NCBI RefSeq assembly: GCF_018613065.1
Contig: NZ_JAGGQW010000031.1
Coordinates: 248,001 to 312,000, forward strand
Origin: Bacillus sp. ISL-7
GTDB taxonomy: Bacteria > Bacillota > Bacilli > Bacillales_B > DSM-18226
Reading direction: 5' to 3'
DNA length: 64,000 bases
Positions 33,604 through 43,316 of the stretch are shown here, piece after piece. The position numbers were made by a program, and so were the translations under genes. Under the pieces are notes generated by a model. It was not told where the DNA came from, did no database searches, and saw only the letters and a program-made list of their open reading frames with translations. The stretch's first letter is position 1, and each line of letters starts with the position of its first letter.

Positions 33604-34473
33604 TCATTTTTTAATAATGTTCATCCTTCTTAAAAACGCAATTGGCTGCTGCTTTCTAAAATGTTCTTTGACCATATATGCAACACCATGTTCATTCTCT
33701 GACCGGGTAACCCAATCGGATGCTCTCTTTACTTCGAAATCGGCATTCCACATTGATACTCCTAGACCTACGGCTTCAAGCAATGGAATATCATCTAGAC
33801 CATCACCGATATAGACCATTTCTTTTCGATCGATTCCAAGTTGGCTCGCTAGGTAGGATAAACCTGATAACTTTGAAACACCCACGGGTACAATATCTAA
33901 CCGTAACGAGTCAAGCTCAATCAATTCAATCTCTGTAAACATTTTTCTAAGCGCCTTTTTGGCATCTTGAAGGTCACTCTCTTCTTCAAAATATACTTCA
34001 ATCTTAGGCGGGCTCACTGGTTGGTCATGTAAATATTCCGATAGTGATGAAACAAATTGCTGCGAATAGAAGACTGGATCTCCTGAGGTAAAAACGGTTT
34101 TAGCCAACAAATTATTATTTAGCTTTAATTTATTTGCTAATGAAAATTGTTCGTGGACTAGACGAATTTGACAGGGCAGGGCCTCTAAGAAGCTTACTGT
34201 ATCGTAGGTTATATCTTCATTTATCCTTTTCACATAAATTGGTTTGTCCTCTGAACTGGCAATAAAAGCGCCTTGATGAGTGATTAATGGTGATTTTATT
34301 TTTAACGCCTTCGCTACTTTCCTTGTAGAAGGAAAACTCCTTGATGTAACGAGTGTGACATAGATCCCTTTTTGTTGAACATATTCGATTGCTTCTTTTG
34401 TTGATTTATGAATTTTTCCATTTGTTTGAAGAAGTGTGCCATCAATATTTAAAGCAAGCAAGCGATAAATCAT
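33604..34473 (-). CDS. yhaX: Cof-type HAD hydrolase YhaX
   Basis: A 289-residue HAD-superfamily IIB protein. Motif I reads LNIDGTLL, with Asn in place of the nucleophilic first Asp of DxDGT; motif II (VTSR), the Lys of motif III and motif IV (GDGLDDIPLLE) are present. The same Asn is, as I recall, present in B. subtilis YhaX, so it is probably a conserved feature. Either catalysis is altered or the protein is a non-catalytic binder. YhaX is known as a sporulation (sigma-E) gene. Confidence 0.88.
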   Translation of the reverse strand: MIYRLLALNIDGTLLQTNGKIHKSTKEAIEYVQQKGIYVTLVTSRSFPSTRKVAKALKIKSPLITHQGAFIASSEDKPIYVKRINEDITYDTVSFLEALPCQIRLVHEQFSLANKLKLNNNLLAKTVFTSGDPVFYSQQFVSSLSEYLHDQPVSPPKIEVYFEEESDLQDAKKALRKMFTEIELIELDSLRLDIVPVGVSKLSGLSYLASQLGIDRKEMVYIGDGLDDIPLLEAVGLGVSMWNADFEVKRASDWVTRSENEHGVAYMVKEHFRKQQPIAFLRRMNIIKK

Positions 34474-34613
34474 TACGTTGCCCCCTGTTCTTGGTGAATT
34501 AGCCTTTATATCACTTTTATGATTTTTTAGGCATTTATAGAACAGAAAAGCGGAAGCTTCCTTTGCAATGCAAATGGGAAGGCACGATTTTGCTAAGTTC
34601 GGGTGAATTGAAT

Positions 34614-34647
34614 AGAAAAAAGCCTTCGGTTTACTTTTCCGAAGGCC
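34614..34647 (-). terminator. yheA terminator
   Basis: GCCTTCGG / CCGAAGGC stem with an A run on the plus-strand 5' side. Confidence 0.75.
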
Positions 34648-34661
34648 AATTTATTAAGTTA

Positions 34662-35018
34662 TTACATTTTTCCATATAAATCTTCTAATGGCTTCATGAT
34701 CACTTTGTTTAATTCCCCAATAACCATGCTCATCCGTTGTTCCGCTTGCATAAGCCGAGCAATTTTTTCATTTTGCTGAACGAGTCCAACGGTTGATTGT
34801 GCTTGTTGTACCTCTTGTTCTGATATATCCTGCCCCATCATTTGTTTCTGTTGCAGGTCCATTTGAATTTGACGGAACTTATCAAACATCTGTTTTGCTG
34901 CTGGATCAGCATTTACCTCTTTATAAGCTTGCTGTAGTTGGGTATATTCTGCACTTTGACGAATGGCTGTTTCTAACGCATAGGCGGAATCATATAAATT
35001 TACTGCCACTTGTGTCAC
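34662..35018 (-). CDS. yheA: YheA/YmcA-family (UPF0342) protein
   Basis: A 118-residue all-helical, Gln-rich protein (SAYALETAIRQSAEY..., DISEQEVQQAQS). Same size and pattern as B. subtilis YheA, related to YmcA/YlbF regulators of RNase Y. Role not established. Confidence 0.9.
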   Translation of the reverse strand: MTQVAVNLYDSAYALETAIRQSAEYTQLQQAYKEVNADPAAKQMFDKFRQIQMDLQQKQMMGQDISEQEVQQAQSTVGLVQQNEKIARLMQAEQRMSMVIGELNKVIMKPLEDLYGKM

Positions 35019-35032
35019 CCCTTTTTAATGAT

Positions 35033-35075
35033 GTCTAGCTCCAGCGCCGCTAAACGGGCGCTTCCGCTTTTTTAT
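35033..35075. repeat. dispersed Bacillus intergenic repeat
   Basis: GTCTAGCTCCAGCGCC followed by GCGCC/GGCGC stem and GGGCGCTTCCGCTTTTTT. Elements with this CTAGCTCCAGCGCC...CGCTTCCGC layout recur between genes in many Bacillaceae genomes. Parts recur here at 24361-24395 and about 34549-34565. Confidence 0.55.
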
Positions 35076-35203
35076 TCCGAATCAACTATAACAAACTATT
35101 CACTTAAATGCGAGAATGTTAATATCACCATCTAGATTAATGTTACATACATTACTATATCAACTAATGCCTATAAGCTCTAGGTAGAAATTGAGGAATG
35201 CTT

Positions 35204-36583
35204 ATGTTTTTTCCAATAACTCCAATTACGATTAAACCAAGGAAACAAAAAAATAAAAATGACTGCTTTGTGCAAATGTCCAACCAATTGTTTACAAATT
35301 TACTAGTGAATCATAACCTTGACTTAAATATCAAATTAGGACACAAGACGATAAATACAAAAGTCAAAACGATTGAAATGGACCCAAATATGATGCATAT
35401 ACCCGAAAATATCTTAAAAGATTTTTGTCTCCCCATTCAGGACTATAAATTTCAGGCCATCTATCAGCCTGATTTACTCACACTTGAGCTTGGGCCTGTG
35501 ATTGGACTTTTAACTGATTTCCCTTCAAATGAGGAAGGGGAACCCCATTTTCGTTCTATTCATGCTTTTTGCGAAGAGCTTCATCATGGAATTACCGAGA
35601 CTGGCGGCTTTTTTTATGTTTTTTCATATGATCAATTTTTAAATCGTGGGTATTACCTTATTAATGGGAAATGGAGTCCCTTCGAACATCCTTTACCAGA
35701 TGTTATTTACAACCGAATCCATTCCCGCAAACTTGAACTCTCTGAGCCATTCAAACATTTTCGTAAAAGACTTGAAACCTTACTGATTCCACTTTTTAAT
35801 GAACGCTTTCTTTCAAAATGGGAAGTGTATAATCAAATATTTCACGAGAAACATCTCTTTCCGTTTTTACCAAAAACAAAAATTTATACAAAAGAACACT
35901 TATATGAACTTACTCAAGAATTTGAAACGGTATTTATCAAGCCAGTTCATGGCAGTCAAGGCAGAAATATTATGAAATTGAAAAAGGAAGAGGATAGCCA
36001 ATTCTCTTTACAAACCTCTATCGCTGCTCTTAATGATAGATCTAGAAATAAATATCTCTTAGATGAAGTCCACCAACTTATAAAGCAAATACTCCATAAT
36101 CGCTTTTATATTGTTCAACAGGGGATTGAGTTAGTTACTTTTGAATCCTGTGCCATGGACTTTAGAGTCTTGTGCCACAAAAATCTAAACAACCATTGGC
36201 AAGTTACCTCGATTGTGGCAAGGGTCGCATCGGAAAGTGAGTTCGTTTCCAACATTGCTAGGGGAGGAAGAATTCTCAGACCCTTAAATGTTCTACACAC
36301 TTGTCTCGGCCATAAAAAATCGATAGAAGTGCTTGCACATATGAAGGAATTAGCGCTTGAAACAGCTTCGACTATTAGTGGTTCTTCAACAGGGATAACC
36401 GGAGAATTAGGGATCGACATCGGGGTCGATCAAGAGGGACAGCTGTGGATAATAGAAGTAAACTCTAAACCTTCTAAAAACTTTGAGGATGGGTTAGGAA
36501 AAATTAGGCCGTCTGCTAAGGCGCTCATCCAATTTTGTACGTTGCTTGCATTTGAATCTACAATTATAAAGGAGGATCATTAA
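35204..36583 (+). CDS. YheC/YheD-type ATP-grasp protein 1
   Basis: A 459-residue protein of the endospore coat-associated YheC/YheD family. Visible are the GPVIGLLTDF N-terminal block, the DVIYNRIHSRK motif, an ATP-grasp core (FIKPVHGSQGRNIMKL; DFRVLCHK) and the C-terminal metal site ELGIDIGVDQEGQLWIIEVNSKP. The family looks like peptide- or amino-acid-ligating enzymes and is made in the sporulating mother cell. The start at 35204 follows TTGAGG. First of four such genes in one operon. Confidence 0.85.
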   Translation: MFFPITPITIKPRKQKNKNDCFVQMSNQLFTNLLVNHNLDLNIKLGHKTINTKVKTIEMDPNMMHIPENILKDFCLPIQDYKFQAIYQPDLLTLELGPVIGLLTDFPSNEEGEPHFRSIHAFCEELHHGITETGGFFYVFSYDQFLNRGYYLINGKWSPFEHPLPDVIYNRIHSRKLELSEPFKHFRKRLETLLIPLFNERFLSKWEVYNQIFHEKHLFPFLPKTKIYTKEHLYELTQEFETVFIKPVHGSQGRNIMKLKKEEDSQFSLQTSIAALNDRSRNKYLLDEVHQLIKQILHNRFYIVQQGIELVTFESCAMDFRVLCHKNLNNHWQVTSIVARVASESEFVSNIARGGRILRPLNVLHTCLGHKKSIEVLAHMKELALETASTISGSSTGITGELGIDIGVDQEGQLWIIEVNSKPSKNFEDGLGKIRPSAKALIQFCTLLAFESTIIKEDH

Positions 36584-36584
36584 A

Positions 36585-37688
36585 TTGATTGCATTTGGAA
36601 TAATGACAGTTAGCATGGAAAGTGAACAGTCCTATATAAACGAAATCGCGAACCTTGCAGAATCCTGTGGGATGGAATGCTACCGTTTCATCCCTTCAAA
36701 AATAGATCCGCTGACACTTCAAGTAAAAGGGGAAAAGTTTAATTTAACTACAAAATCCTGGGTCGACAGTGAATTTCACATTCCAACGATTATTTATGAC
36801 CGTTGTTTTTACGGTGATGATGAGCATTCCAAACAATGCATTCCGATTGTATCTTGGCTAAAGACCAGAACTGACATAACCTTTTTAGGGTATGGGCTGC
36901 CAAATAAACTGGAACTCTATGAAGAATTAAGAAAAACAGTTTTATCGGCTTACTTACCTGTAACTCAATCTGTTTCCGATACTAACATCGTATTAAATGA
37001 ATTAACAACAAAGAAAAGGATTATTTTAAAGCCCATTAACGGATCTCAAGGGCATGGCATTTACTATTTGAAAAAAAACGAAAAATCCTTTCATGTTAAA
37101 ACTGAAAAACAAAAGAAGATTATTTCACGGATTTTCCCAAATGAAACGAAGCTAACCCAGTGGTTACAATCACTCATTTGTAATCGTCAATACTTACTGC
37201 AACCTTATCTTGAATTATCAAATAATCAACTGCAGCCATTCGATATTCGCGTCCTACTGCAAAAAAATATGGATGGGAAATGGAACGAATTAGGAAGAGG
37301 GATTCGTAGAGGAAATACTGGGGGTATTTTATCAAATTTAAGTGCTGGCGGGACCGTCCTCCCCTTTGCCGATTGGTCACCTTCTCTCCCACCTGCTACT
37401 AGGGAATATATTAATCAAGAACTAACATACATTCTCACCAATCTTCCTCCTCTTCTTGAAAATGCATTTTTACCATTATTTGAACTCGGAGTAGATATTG
37501 GCATAGCGAAAAATGGTTCAATCTGGATTTTGGATGTAAATTCGAAACCAGGGCGAAAAGTGCTCTTGCAAACTCAACCAGACCTTAAAGATTCTCTGAA
37601 CCTAGCGCCTTTGCTTTACGGGAAACACTTAACCCTGATTGATTCAAAAGAAAGGAAGAGCTATTATGAGAAAACATTATCTCATTGA
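36585..37688 (+). CDS. YheC/YheD-type ATP-grasp protein 2
   Basis: A 367-residue paralogue starting at TTG one base after the previous stop, with AAAGGAGG upstream. It keeps TIIYDRCFYGDD, an ATP-grasp loop (LKPINGSQGHGIYYL), FDIRVLLQK and ELGVDIGIAKNGSIWILDVNSKPG. The N-terminal beta domain is shorter than in copy 1. Confidence 0.85.
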   Translation: MIAFGIMTVSMESEQSYINEIANLAESCGMECYRFIPSKIDPLTLQVKGEKFNLTTKSWVDSEFHIPTIIYDRCFYGDDEHSKQCIPIVSWLKTRTDITFLGYGLPNKLELYEELRKTVLSAYLPVTQSVSDTNIVLNELTTKKRIILKPINGSQGHGIYYLKKNEKSFHVKTEKQKKIISRIFPNETKLTQWLQSLICNRQYLLQPYLELSNNQLQPFDIRVLLQKNMDGKWNELGRGIRRGNTGGILSNLSAGGTVLPFADWSPSLPPATREYINQELTYILTNLPPLLENAFLPLFELGVDIGIAKNGSIWILDVNSKPGRKVLLQTQPDLKDSLNLAPLLYGKHLTLIDSKERKSYYEKTLSH

Positions 37689-39030
37689 AGTTGCTCAAAA
37701 TGATCAATTAGTTGTTTTCTGTCCTCCATCATTTCTTAAAGATAAAGAGATCACAAGGATTGCCTTTGGTTCGAGATCCATAGAAGTTGATTTTATCCCT
37801 CATCCTGATAAGAATGACCGGGTTTCGATAAGCAGAGAAATTCAAAAAGCACTCCATTTACCTAATTTCAACACTCCACTTCATGTCTTTTTCAAAAACC
37901 ATAGTCTTATTATCGGTCCACTTGTAGGTATTTTCACAGCGGGATTTACCTCTCTACCTTTGGAACCTATTGGTGAAAGAACATTGTTCTTTTCAAAACT
38001 TCTATCCGTTAATAAAATGGTGGGTGCTTTACCTTTTGTATTTGGAGAACAGCATATTGATTGGGACCAAGGAATCATAGAAGGGTACATTTTTCAAAAT
38101 AATGCATGGGAGACGGTTGAAGTGCCTTTTCCTAATGTTATTTATGATCGGCTGCCCAATCGGAGAAGTGAAAATAACCCAAAATTAATTAAGGTGCGTG
38201 ACCGCTTGCAAAAGGAATACCTTATTCCTTGGTATAATCCTGGATTTTTTAACAAGCTTGATATTCATGAAAGGCTTATTCATGATGACATAGTTGCAAG
38301 CTTCCTACCAGAAACACTTCCATTTACATCCTTCTCCTCAATCGAGACTATGCTTTCTACCCATGGCCATGTTTTTATTAAACCTAAAAATGGCAGTCTT
38401 GGTTTAGGTGTTCACCAAATAATATATGACAAGCACACCGATGATTATTTTTGCCGCTACCAAGATGAAAGTGGTGTAAACCGTTTGCGAAGATTTTCAA
38501 GTTTAGAACGATTGATGGGTATCGTATTCGCCAATCAATCACTTGAAAAAATGTTGGTACAGCAGGGCATTAATTTACTTAGAAGCGAATCAAGACCAAT
38601 TGATTTTCGCGTCCACACGAATAAAGATGATCTGGGAAATTGGCATGTATCAGCCATTGCAGCGAAAATCGCAGGCCCTGGCAGCGTGACCACTCATACA
38701 AGAAGCGGTGGTAATGTTAAAACGCTCGAAGAAATATTCTCAGGGGATGAACGTACTTTGTATAAAGAAAGACTCTCTCATGCCGCCCTTCTTTTAAGCA
38801 GTTCTTTGGATAGGAATGTAGAAGGCATTATTGGTGAGATTGGTTTTGATTTAGGTATCGACCGAAATGGAGATGTTTGGCTCTTTGAAGCAAATTCAAA
38901 ACCTGGAAGAACAATCTTTGCTCATCCCGAATTGAAAGATTTTGATTTGCTAACACGTAAATTGTCCATTGCGTTTGCTGTCTTTCTTACCGAGCAATCA
39001 TTATTACACCCAGAGGAGTTATTCACATGA
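37666..39030 (+). CDS. YheC/YheD-type ATP-grasp protein 3 (YheD-like length)
   Basis: A 454-residue paralogue overlapping the previous gene by 23 bases; the ATG at 37666 has GGAAGAG upstream. Motifs: GPLVGIFTAGF, NVIYDRLPNRR, FIKPKNGSLGLGVHQI, DFRVHTNKD and EIGFDLGIDRNGDVWLFEANSKPG. Length and N-terminal domain best match B. subtilis YheD, reported in rings around the forespore. Confidence 0.85.
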   Translation: MRKHYLIEVAQNDQLVVFCPPSFLKDKEITRIAFGSRSIEVDFIPHPDKNDRVSISREIQKALHLPNFNTPLHVFFKNHSLIIGPLVGIFTAGFTSLPLEPIGERTLFFSKLLSVNKMVGALPFVFGEQHIDWDQGIIEGYIFQNNAWETVEVPFPNVIYDRLPNRRSENNPKLIKVRDRLQKEYLIPWYNPGFFNKLDIHERLIHDDIVASFLPETLPFTSFSSIETMLSTHGHVFIKPKNGSLGLGVHQIIYDKHTDDYFCRYQDESGVNRLRRFSSLERLMGIVFANQSLEKMLVQQGINLLRSESRPIDFRVHTNKDDLGNWHVSAIAAKIAGPGSVTTHTRSGGNVKTLEEIFSGDERTLYKERLSHAALLLSSSLDRNVEGIIGEIGFDLGIDRNGDVWLFEANSKPGRTIFAHPELKDFDLLTRKLSIAFAVFLTEQSLLHPEELFT

Positions 39031-40073
39031 AAGCCAATCAAGCAGGGCCACTGATTGGCATTATGTCAGCGAGAAAATCAAATGGTTCTATTGCGGGTAA
39101 TGGCCCGCTATTTATAGCATTACAAAAGAAGCTTATTTCACTTGATGGAATAAGCTTTGTCTTTACTCCCGAAGATGTAGATACAGATCTTATTACTGGC
39201 TATACCTATATACCTGATAAAAATCACTGGGTTAAGGAAATATTCCCCTATCCAAACCTGGTTTATAATCGGGTGCCTTTCCGAAAGTCAGAACAAAATG
39301 AGCAATACCAACGTTTTTTTTCGATTTTAAAGGAGAAAAATATCCCTTTTTTCAATCCATGTTTTATCGATAAATTTGAGTTATATGAATTACTTAAAAC
39401 CCATCCGTATTTGCAAACCTTTTTGCCGCAAACAATCCTCATCCAGCAAAAAAAGGACTTGATCACTTTTCTGCAGAAGCAAATAAGCATATATTTAAAA
39501 CCTGCGCAATCATCAAAAGGAAAAGGGATTTTCCGCTTAAAGTTGATGGGTTCTTCCAAGCTTCAATTAGAAGGAATCTATCTTCAGGAAATTTATAAAT
39601 CCTTTAATCATTTTTGGGAGAACTGGGGCAAGGAGCTACTTGAGAAAAACTACCTAGCCCAAGAGGAAATAACATCAGCTGAATACGAAGGTAATCGTTT
39701 TGACTTTCGTATTCTTGCCCACGCAGATGATGGTAAGTACATTTTAACTGGGATTGGGATTAGGCAATCACAAGAACAAGGAATTACTACTCATATACCC
39801 TCTGGTGGGAGGCTCTTGCCCTATGAACTTTTGCATTCTGAAAAGCATGATCAATTTATTGAAACAATTATCCCTTATATTGGAAGGGCATTATCTGAAC
39901 GATTTGGCTATTTTGGTGAATTTTCCATCGACGCTGGGGTAAGTAAAACGGGTCAGTACTATATTTACGAGGTAAATTCCAAACCCATGAGCTTTGACGA
40001 ACACGAAATAGAAGAAAAGAAAATTGAGCAACTTTGCCGGTTATTCCTCCAACTATCAAATTATCAGAACTGA
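39027..40073 (+). CDS. YheC/YheD-type ATP-grasp protein 4 (YheC-like)
   Basis: A 348-residue paralogue whose ATG overlaps the previous TGA. Motifs: GPLIGIMSARK, NLVYNRVPFRKSE, YLKPAQSSKGKGIFRL, DFRILAHADD and EFSIDAGVSKTGQYYIYEVNSKPM. Length is like B. subtilis YheC. Last of the four; yheE follows. Confidence 0.85.
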   Translation: MKANQAGPLIGIMSARKSNGSIAGNGPLFIALQKKLISLDGISFVFTPEDVDTDLITGYTYIPDKNHWVKEIFPYPNLVYNRVPFRKSEQNEQYQRFFSILKEKNIPFFNPCFIDKFELYELLKTHPYLQTFLPQTILIQQKKDLITFLQKQISIYLKPAQSSKGKGIFRLKLMGSSKLQLEGIYLQEIYKSFNHFWENWGKELLEKNYLAQEEITSAEYEGNRFDFRILAHADDGKYILTGIGIRQSQEQGITTHIPSGGRLLPYELLHSEKHDQFIETIIPYIGRALSERFGYFGEFSIDAGVSKTGQYYIYEVNSKPMSFDEHEIEEKKIEQLCRLFLQLSNYQN

Positions 40074-40158
40074 TGAAAAGATTGACAGAAAATTCTATTT
40101 AAAAAATCTCCCAAACAAGTTAAGCTAATAGTAAGTAAATTAAAAGGGGGATTTCACG

Positions 40159-40368
40159 ATGTTAATGCACTTTCAATTCAAGCCATTATTTGAAAATAAA
40201 AATATTCCGGGATGGAATTTTTCCTTTTATCATAAAAAGCAAAGAGTCACAGGAATTTATCATCAAACAGGGAATATAGAATGGACAACAAATGTACCTG
40301 AACGAGATGAGATCGAGGCATTATCAAGCCAAATCCATGAGCTGATGCTTTACCATGTTTATGAATAA
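40159..40368 (+). CDS. yheE: YheE family protein
   Basis: A 69-residue protein (MLMHFQFKPLFENKNIPGWN...) with two beta hairpins and a short helix. Position after the yheC-like gene and length fit YheE. Function unknown; ribosome binding site AAAGGGGGA. Confidence 0.8.
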   Translation: MLMHFQFKPLFENKNIPGWNFSFYHKKQRVTGIYHQTGNIEWTTNVPERDEIEALSSQIHELMLYHVYE

Positions 40369-40449
40369 TGTAATGCCGGGATCTTTAAAGTGTATGAAAA
40401 CTCACCTTTTCCACAAACTAGAAATAGTTTACGGAAAGGGATGATGGTT

Positions 40450-40641
40450 ATGGATAAAGGAAAAGACAAGGTAACGGATTTAGGTTCTGCTTATGAAGGC
40501 AGAGATAAGGTGTTCATGGATGTGGACCGGATGATTAACGAAGGCATGTCTGGTGGTTCTGTCCATTCACGCCATGATACAACTAATATCGAAGAAGCCC
40601 ATGAGTTCATTGAAGAACAACCACCCTATGAATGTGATTAA
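40450..40641 (+). CDS. hypothetical small acidic protein
   Basis: A 63-residue acidic protein (MDKGKDKVTDLGSAYEGRDK then DVDRMINEGMSGG...). GGAAAGGG supports the ATG at 40450; in-frame ATGs at 40441 and 40444 are possible. I do not recognise the family; the composition resembles small spore-associated proteins of Bacillaceae. A hairpin GGCTAGCC near 40660-40697 follows. Confidence 0.6.
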   Translation: MDKGKDKVTDLGSAYEGRDKVFMDVDRMINEGMSGGSVHSRHDTTNIEEAHEFIEEQPPYECD

Positions 40642-40771
40642 TCTTTATAACCACCATATATGAGAGGCTAGCCCGCATTAACAAAGGCTAGCCTTTATTA
40701 TTTTCTTGCTTTTATCAACTACTGGTATAATAAATGAATCAAGTAAATATTAAAAAATGGGGAAATCAACC

Positions 40772-41683
40772 ATGTTAAAAAAATTATTGTCTATTTATGA
40801 GAATTCCATTTTGTTTCCAGTTAAGCCAGTGAATCCCTCTGAACAATTTTATATCTTCTTTAATGAGTTTGAAAACGAATGGATCGCCATTCCTAAAGGT
40901 GTGGTAACTGAAAAGGAATTAGCCCTTCTTAAAACAATTTACCAATTAGTTGAATATAAAAATCCTTCGAGCAATTCCGCTGCAAAGGGATGGGATACCT
41001 ATTTACTATTGGATGGTCCTCTCCCTACTTGTAAACCTGAGACATATCTTCGTTTCATTCAGTTTCAATTTAACAGCGATGATACGAATCAAAGCGAAAT
41101 TGAGTCTGCCTTAAAAGGTTTTTTTACAGAAGAAATTATGATTATATGGGAAAACCACAGTCGAGGTATTGTCATTGAAGAGGGCAACGCGATTGCTCTT
41201 ACAGAGGAAGATTTGATTTCAATGACTGAAACATTAGAAAGTGATTTTTATATAAAAATTTCTTTTTTTATCGGAAAGTTCCATCCTTTTTCCGATCAAC
41301 TTCGCTCAAAATATCTTCAAGAGAAAGAATTCTTCTCTTTTGGGATTGCGAATCTTGTGACCCACCTGAATATCTTTACATTTGAGCGCGTCTTCCCATC
41401 CTATTTAGCTTATCACTTGCCGGCTGATTTAAAACAAAGGGTCAATCAATTAATCTTTGGAGTCTTTAATGAAGAAACAGAGATGTATTCAACTATAAAA
41501 GTCTTTCTCGAAAATAATTTAAATGCCAGCTTAACGGCAAAAAAGTTGTATATTCATAGAAATACACTTCAATACCGGATCGATAAATTCATCGATAAAA
41601 CTGGAATCCAATTAAAGGATTTTTACGGTGCTTTTACAGTGTTTTTAGCATGTCTACTATATGAGCAGAGTAAAGAAAAGTAA
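40772..41683 (+). CDS. yxkF: PucR/CdaR-type transcriptional regulator upstream of msmX
   Basis: A 303-residue protein with a C-terminal PucR helix-turn-helix (FLENNLNASLTAKKLYIHRN, then TLQYRIDKF). In B. subtilis the equivalent gene yxkF lies directly before msmX. The N-terminal 230 residues have no recognisable ligand domain. The start at 40772 has GGGGA upstream. It may sense sugar-related signals and control msmX; this is inferred from neighbourhood. Confidence 0.75.
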   Translation: MLKKLLSIYENSILFPVKPVNPSEQFYIFFNEFENEWIAIPKGVVTEKELALLKTIYQLVEYKNPSSNSAAKGWDTYLLLDGPLPTCKPETYLRFIQFQFNSDDTNQSEIESALKGFFTEEIMIIWENHSRGIVIEEGNAIALTEEDLISMTETLESDFYIKISFFIGKFHPFSDQLRSKYLQEKEFFSFGIANLVTHLNIFTFERVFPSYLAYHLPADLKQRVNQLIFGVFNEETEMYSTIKVFLENNLNASLTAKKLYIHRNTLQYRIDKFIDKTGIQLKDFYGAFTVFLACLLYEQSKEK

Positions 41684-41694
41684 CAATCTGCCCA

Positions 41695-41708
41695 AAAAAG
41701 CGCTTTCA
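41695..41708. promoter_or_regulatory. candidate cre site before msmX
   Basis: AAAAAGCGCTTTCA matches the CcpA operator (TGWAARCGYTWWCA) except for the first two bases. It lies about 80 bases before msmX. Confidence 0.5.
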
Positions 41709-41788
41709 ATCTTTGTGCACTCTGTCCATACTGATTTTTTACCTCTAATTGTACAATATTGTTAACAAGATAAAGGGAGGAATTACAA

Positions 41789-42889
41789 ATGGCAGAGTTA
41801 AAATTAGATCACATTTATAAAATTTATGATAATAAAGTAACAGCTGTTCAAGACTTCAATTTACATATTGAGGATAAGGAATTTATCGTGTTTGTTGGCC
41901 CATCTGGGTGCGGAAAATCTACTACACTACGAATGATTGCTGGTCTTGAAGATATTTCAAAAGGTGATTTTTACATTGATGGTAAAAGAGTGAACGACGT
42001 AGCACCGAAAGATCGTGATATCGCCATGGTTTTCCAAAACTACGCTCTTTATCCACACATGACGGTATATGATAATATGGCATTCGGTTTAAAACTGCGC
42101 AAGTTCCCTAAAGATGAAATTGATCGTCGTGTACAAGATGCTGCAAAAATTCTTGGTTTAGAGGCTTACTTAACCCGTAAACCTAAAGCACTATCTGGTG
42201 GACAGCGTCAACGTGTAGCATTAGGAAGAGCCATTGTCCGTGATGCAAAGGTATTCTTAATGGATGAACCTTTATCAAATCTAGACGCAAAGCTTCGTGT
42301 TCAAATGCGTGCTGAAATTGCAAAACTTCACCGCCGCTTAGATACAACTACTATCTATGTTACGCACGATCAAACTGAAGCAATGACAATGGCTACTCGA
42401 CTAGTTGTTATGAAGGATGGTGTCATTCAACAAGTTGGTTCACCTAAAGAAGTGTATGAAAAGCCTGAGAATGTCTTTGTCGGTGGCTTTATCGGCTCTC
42501 CAGCAATGAACTTCTTTAACGGAAAACTAGAGGATGGAAAATTTGTGATTGGAAAAACATCTATTTCTGTTCCTGAAGGAAAAATGAAATATCTTCGTGA
42601 ACAAGGCTATGTTGGAAAATCAATCATTCTTGGAACTCGCCCTGAAGATATTCATGATGAGCCAGTTTTCATTGATGCGTCTGCAGGTACAAAAATTAAT
42701 GCTAACGTTGATGTTGCAGAGTTAACTGGTGCAGAATTAATGATCTATTCAAGTATTGGCGGCCAAGATTTCGTAGCCCGCGTTGACTCCCGTGGAGATA
42801 TTCATCCTGGCGATACTTTAGAACTAGCATTTGATATGAACAAAGCACATTTCTTTGATGTTGAAACAGAATCACGAATCCGCCCATAA
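41789..42889 (+). CDS. msmX: sugar ABC transporter ATPase MsmX
   Basis: A 366-residue ATP-binding subunit with Walker A (GPSGCGKST), signature LSGGQRQRV, Walker B ([12 protein letters not shown]), switch His (THDQTEAMT) and C-terminal TOBE regulatory domain. MsmX energises several oligosaccharide importers whose permeases lack their own ATPase. It is encoded alone apart from the regulator upstream. Confidence 0.95.
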   Translation: MAELKLDHIYKIYDNKVTAVQDFNLHIEDKEFIVFVGPSGCGKSTTLRMIAGLEDISKGDFYIDGKRVNDVAPKDRDIAMVFQNYALYPHMTVYDNMAFGLKLRKFPKDEIDRRVQDAAKILGLEAYLTRKPKALSGGQRQRVALGRAIVRDAKVFLMDEPLSNLDAKLRVQMRAEIAKLHRRLDTTTIYVTHDQTEAMTMATRLVVMKDGVIQQVGSPKEVYEKPENVFVGGFIGSPAMNFFNGKLEDGKFVIGKTSISVPEGKMKYLREQGYVGKSIILGTRPEDIHDEPVFIDASAGTKINANVDVAELTGAELMIYSSIGGQDFVARVDSRGDIHPGDTLELAFDMNKAHFFDVETESRIRP

Positions 42890-42900
42890 TAATAACCGAT

Positions 42901-42932
42901 AAGCCCCGTTCACGAAACGGGGCTTATTCTTT
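42901..42932. terminator. bidirectional terminator after msmX
   Basis: AAGCCCCGTT / AACGGGGCTT, perfect 10-bp stem with CACGA loop. Confidence 0.88.
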
Positions 42933-43175
42933 TATAAAAAATACTTCCTCTTTATTACAGGAAGGACATCGATACACATGGGGACACTTTTGACCTGAAT
43001 TTGTATCTGGATACCCATCCTCCATCTTCATTAGATCTATTTCCATGTATGGACTATAATCATCATAAAAATCCATAAGACGTCCATTCTCCATCATAGG
43101 CTCACCGCAACTTGTACATAATAAGTAAGCTTCCCGAAAACCATTACATACTGGGCATACTGACATCCTATTCAC
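42924..43175 (-). CDS. small zinc-ribbon protein
   Basis: An 83-residue protein with CPVCNGFREAYLLCTSCGEP and CPHVYRCPSCNKE, giving one or two treble-clef zinc sites. Short proteins of this type are annotated as hypothetical across Bacillus. No operon partner. Confidence 0.7.
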   Translation of the reverse strand: MNRMSVCPVCNGFREAYLLCTSCGEPMMENGRLMDFYDDYSPYMEIDLMKMEDGYPDTNSGQKCPHVYRCPSCNKEEVFFIKE

Positions 43176-43316
43176 CCTTTTTTTAGTTGATAATCTTAGT
43201 TTGTGTTAACTTGCAAACCATATGTGATGGAATTAATTACCAATTAAATTCTCGAATAAGTCTTTCCGTTTTAATCATAATAAGTATTACAAAGCAAGCA
43301 ACACCTACTTACAACG

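Noticed and set aside
34540..34620. CRISPR-like or larger repeat near yhaX
   Set aside because: Only one short hairpin related to the dispersed element; no regularly spaced repeats were seen anywhere in the window.
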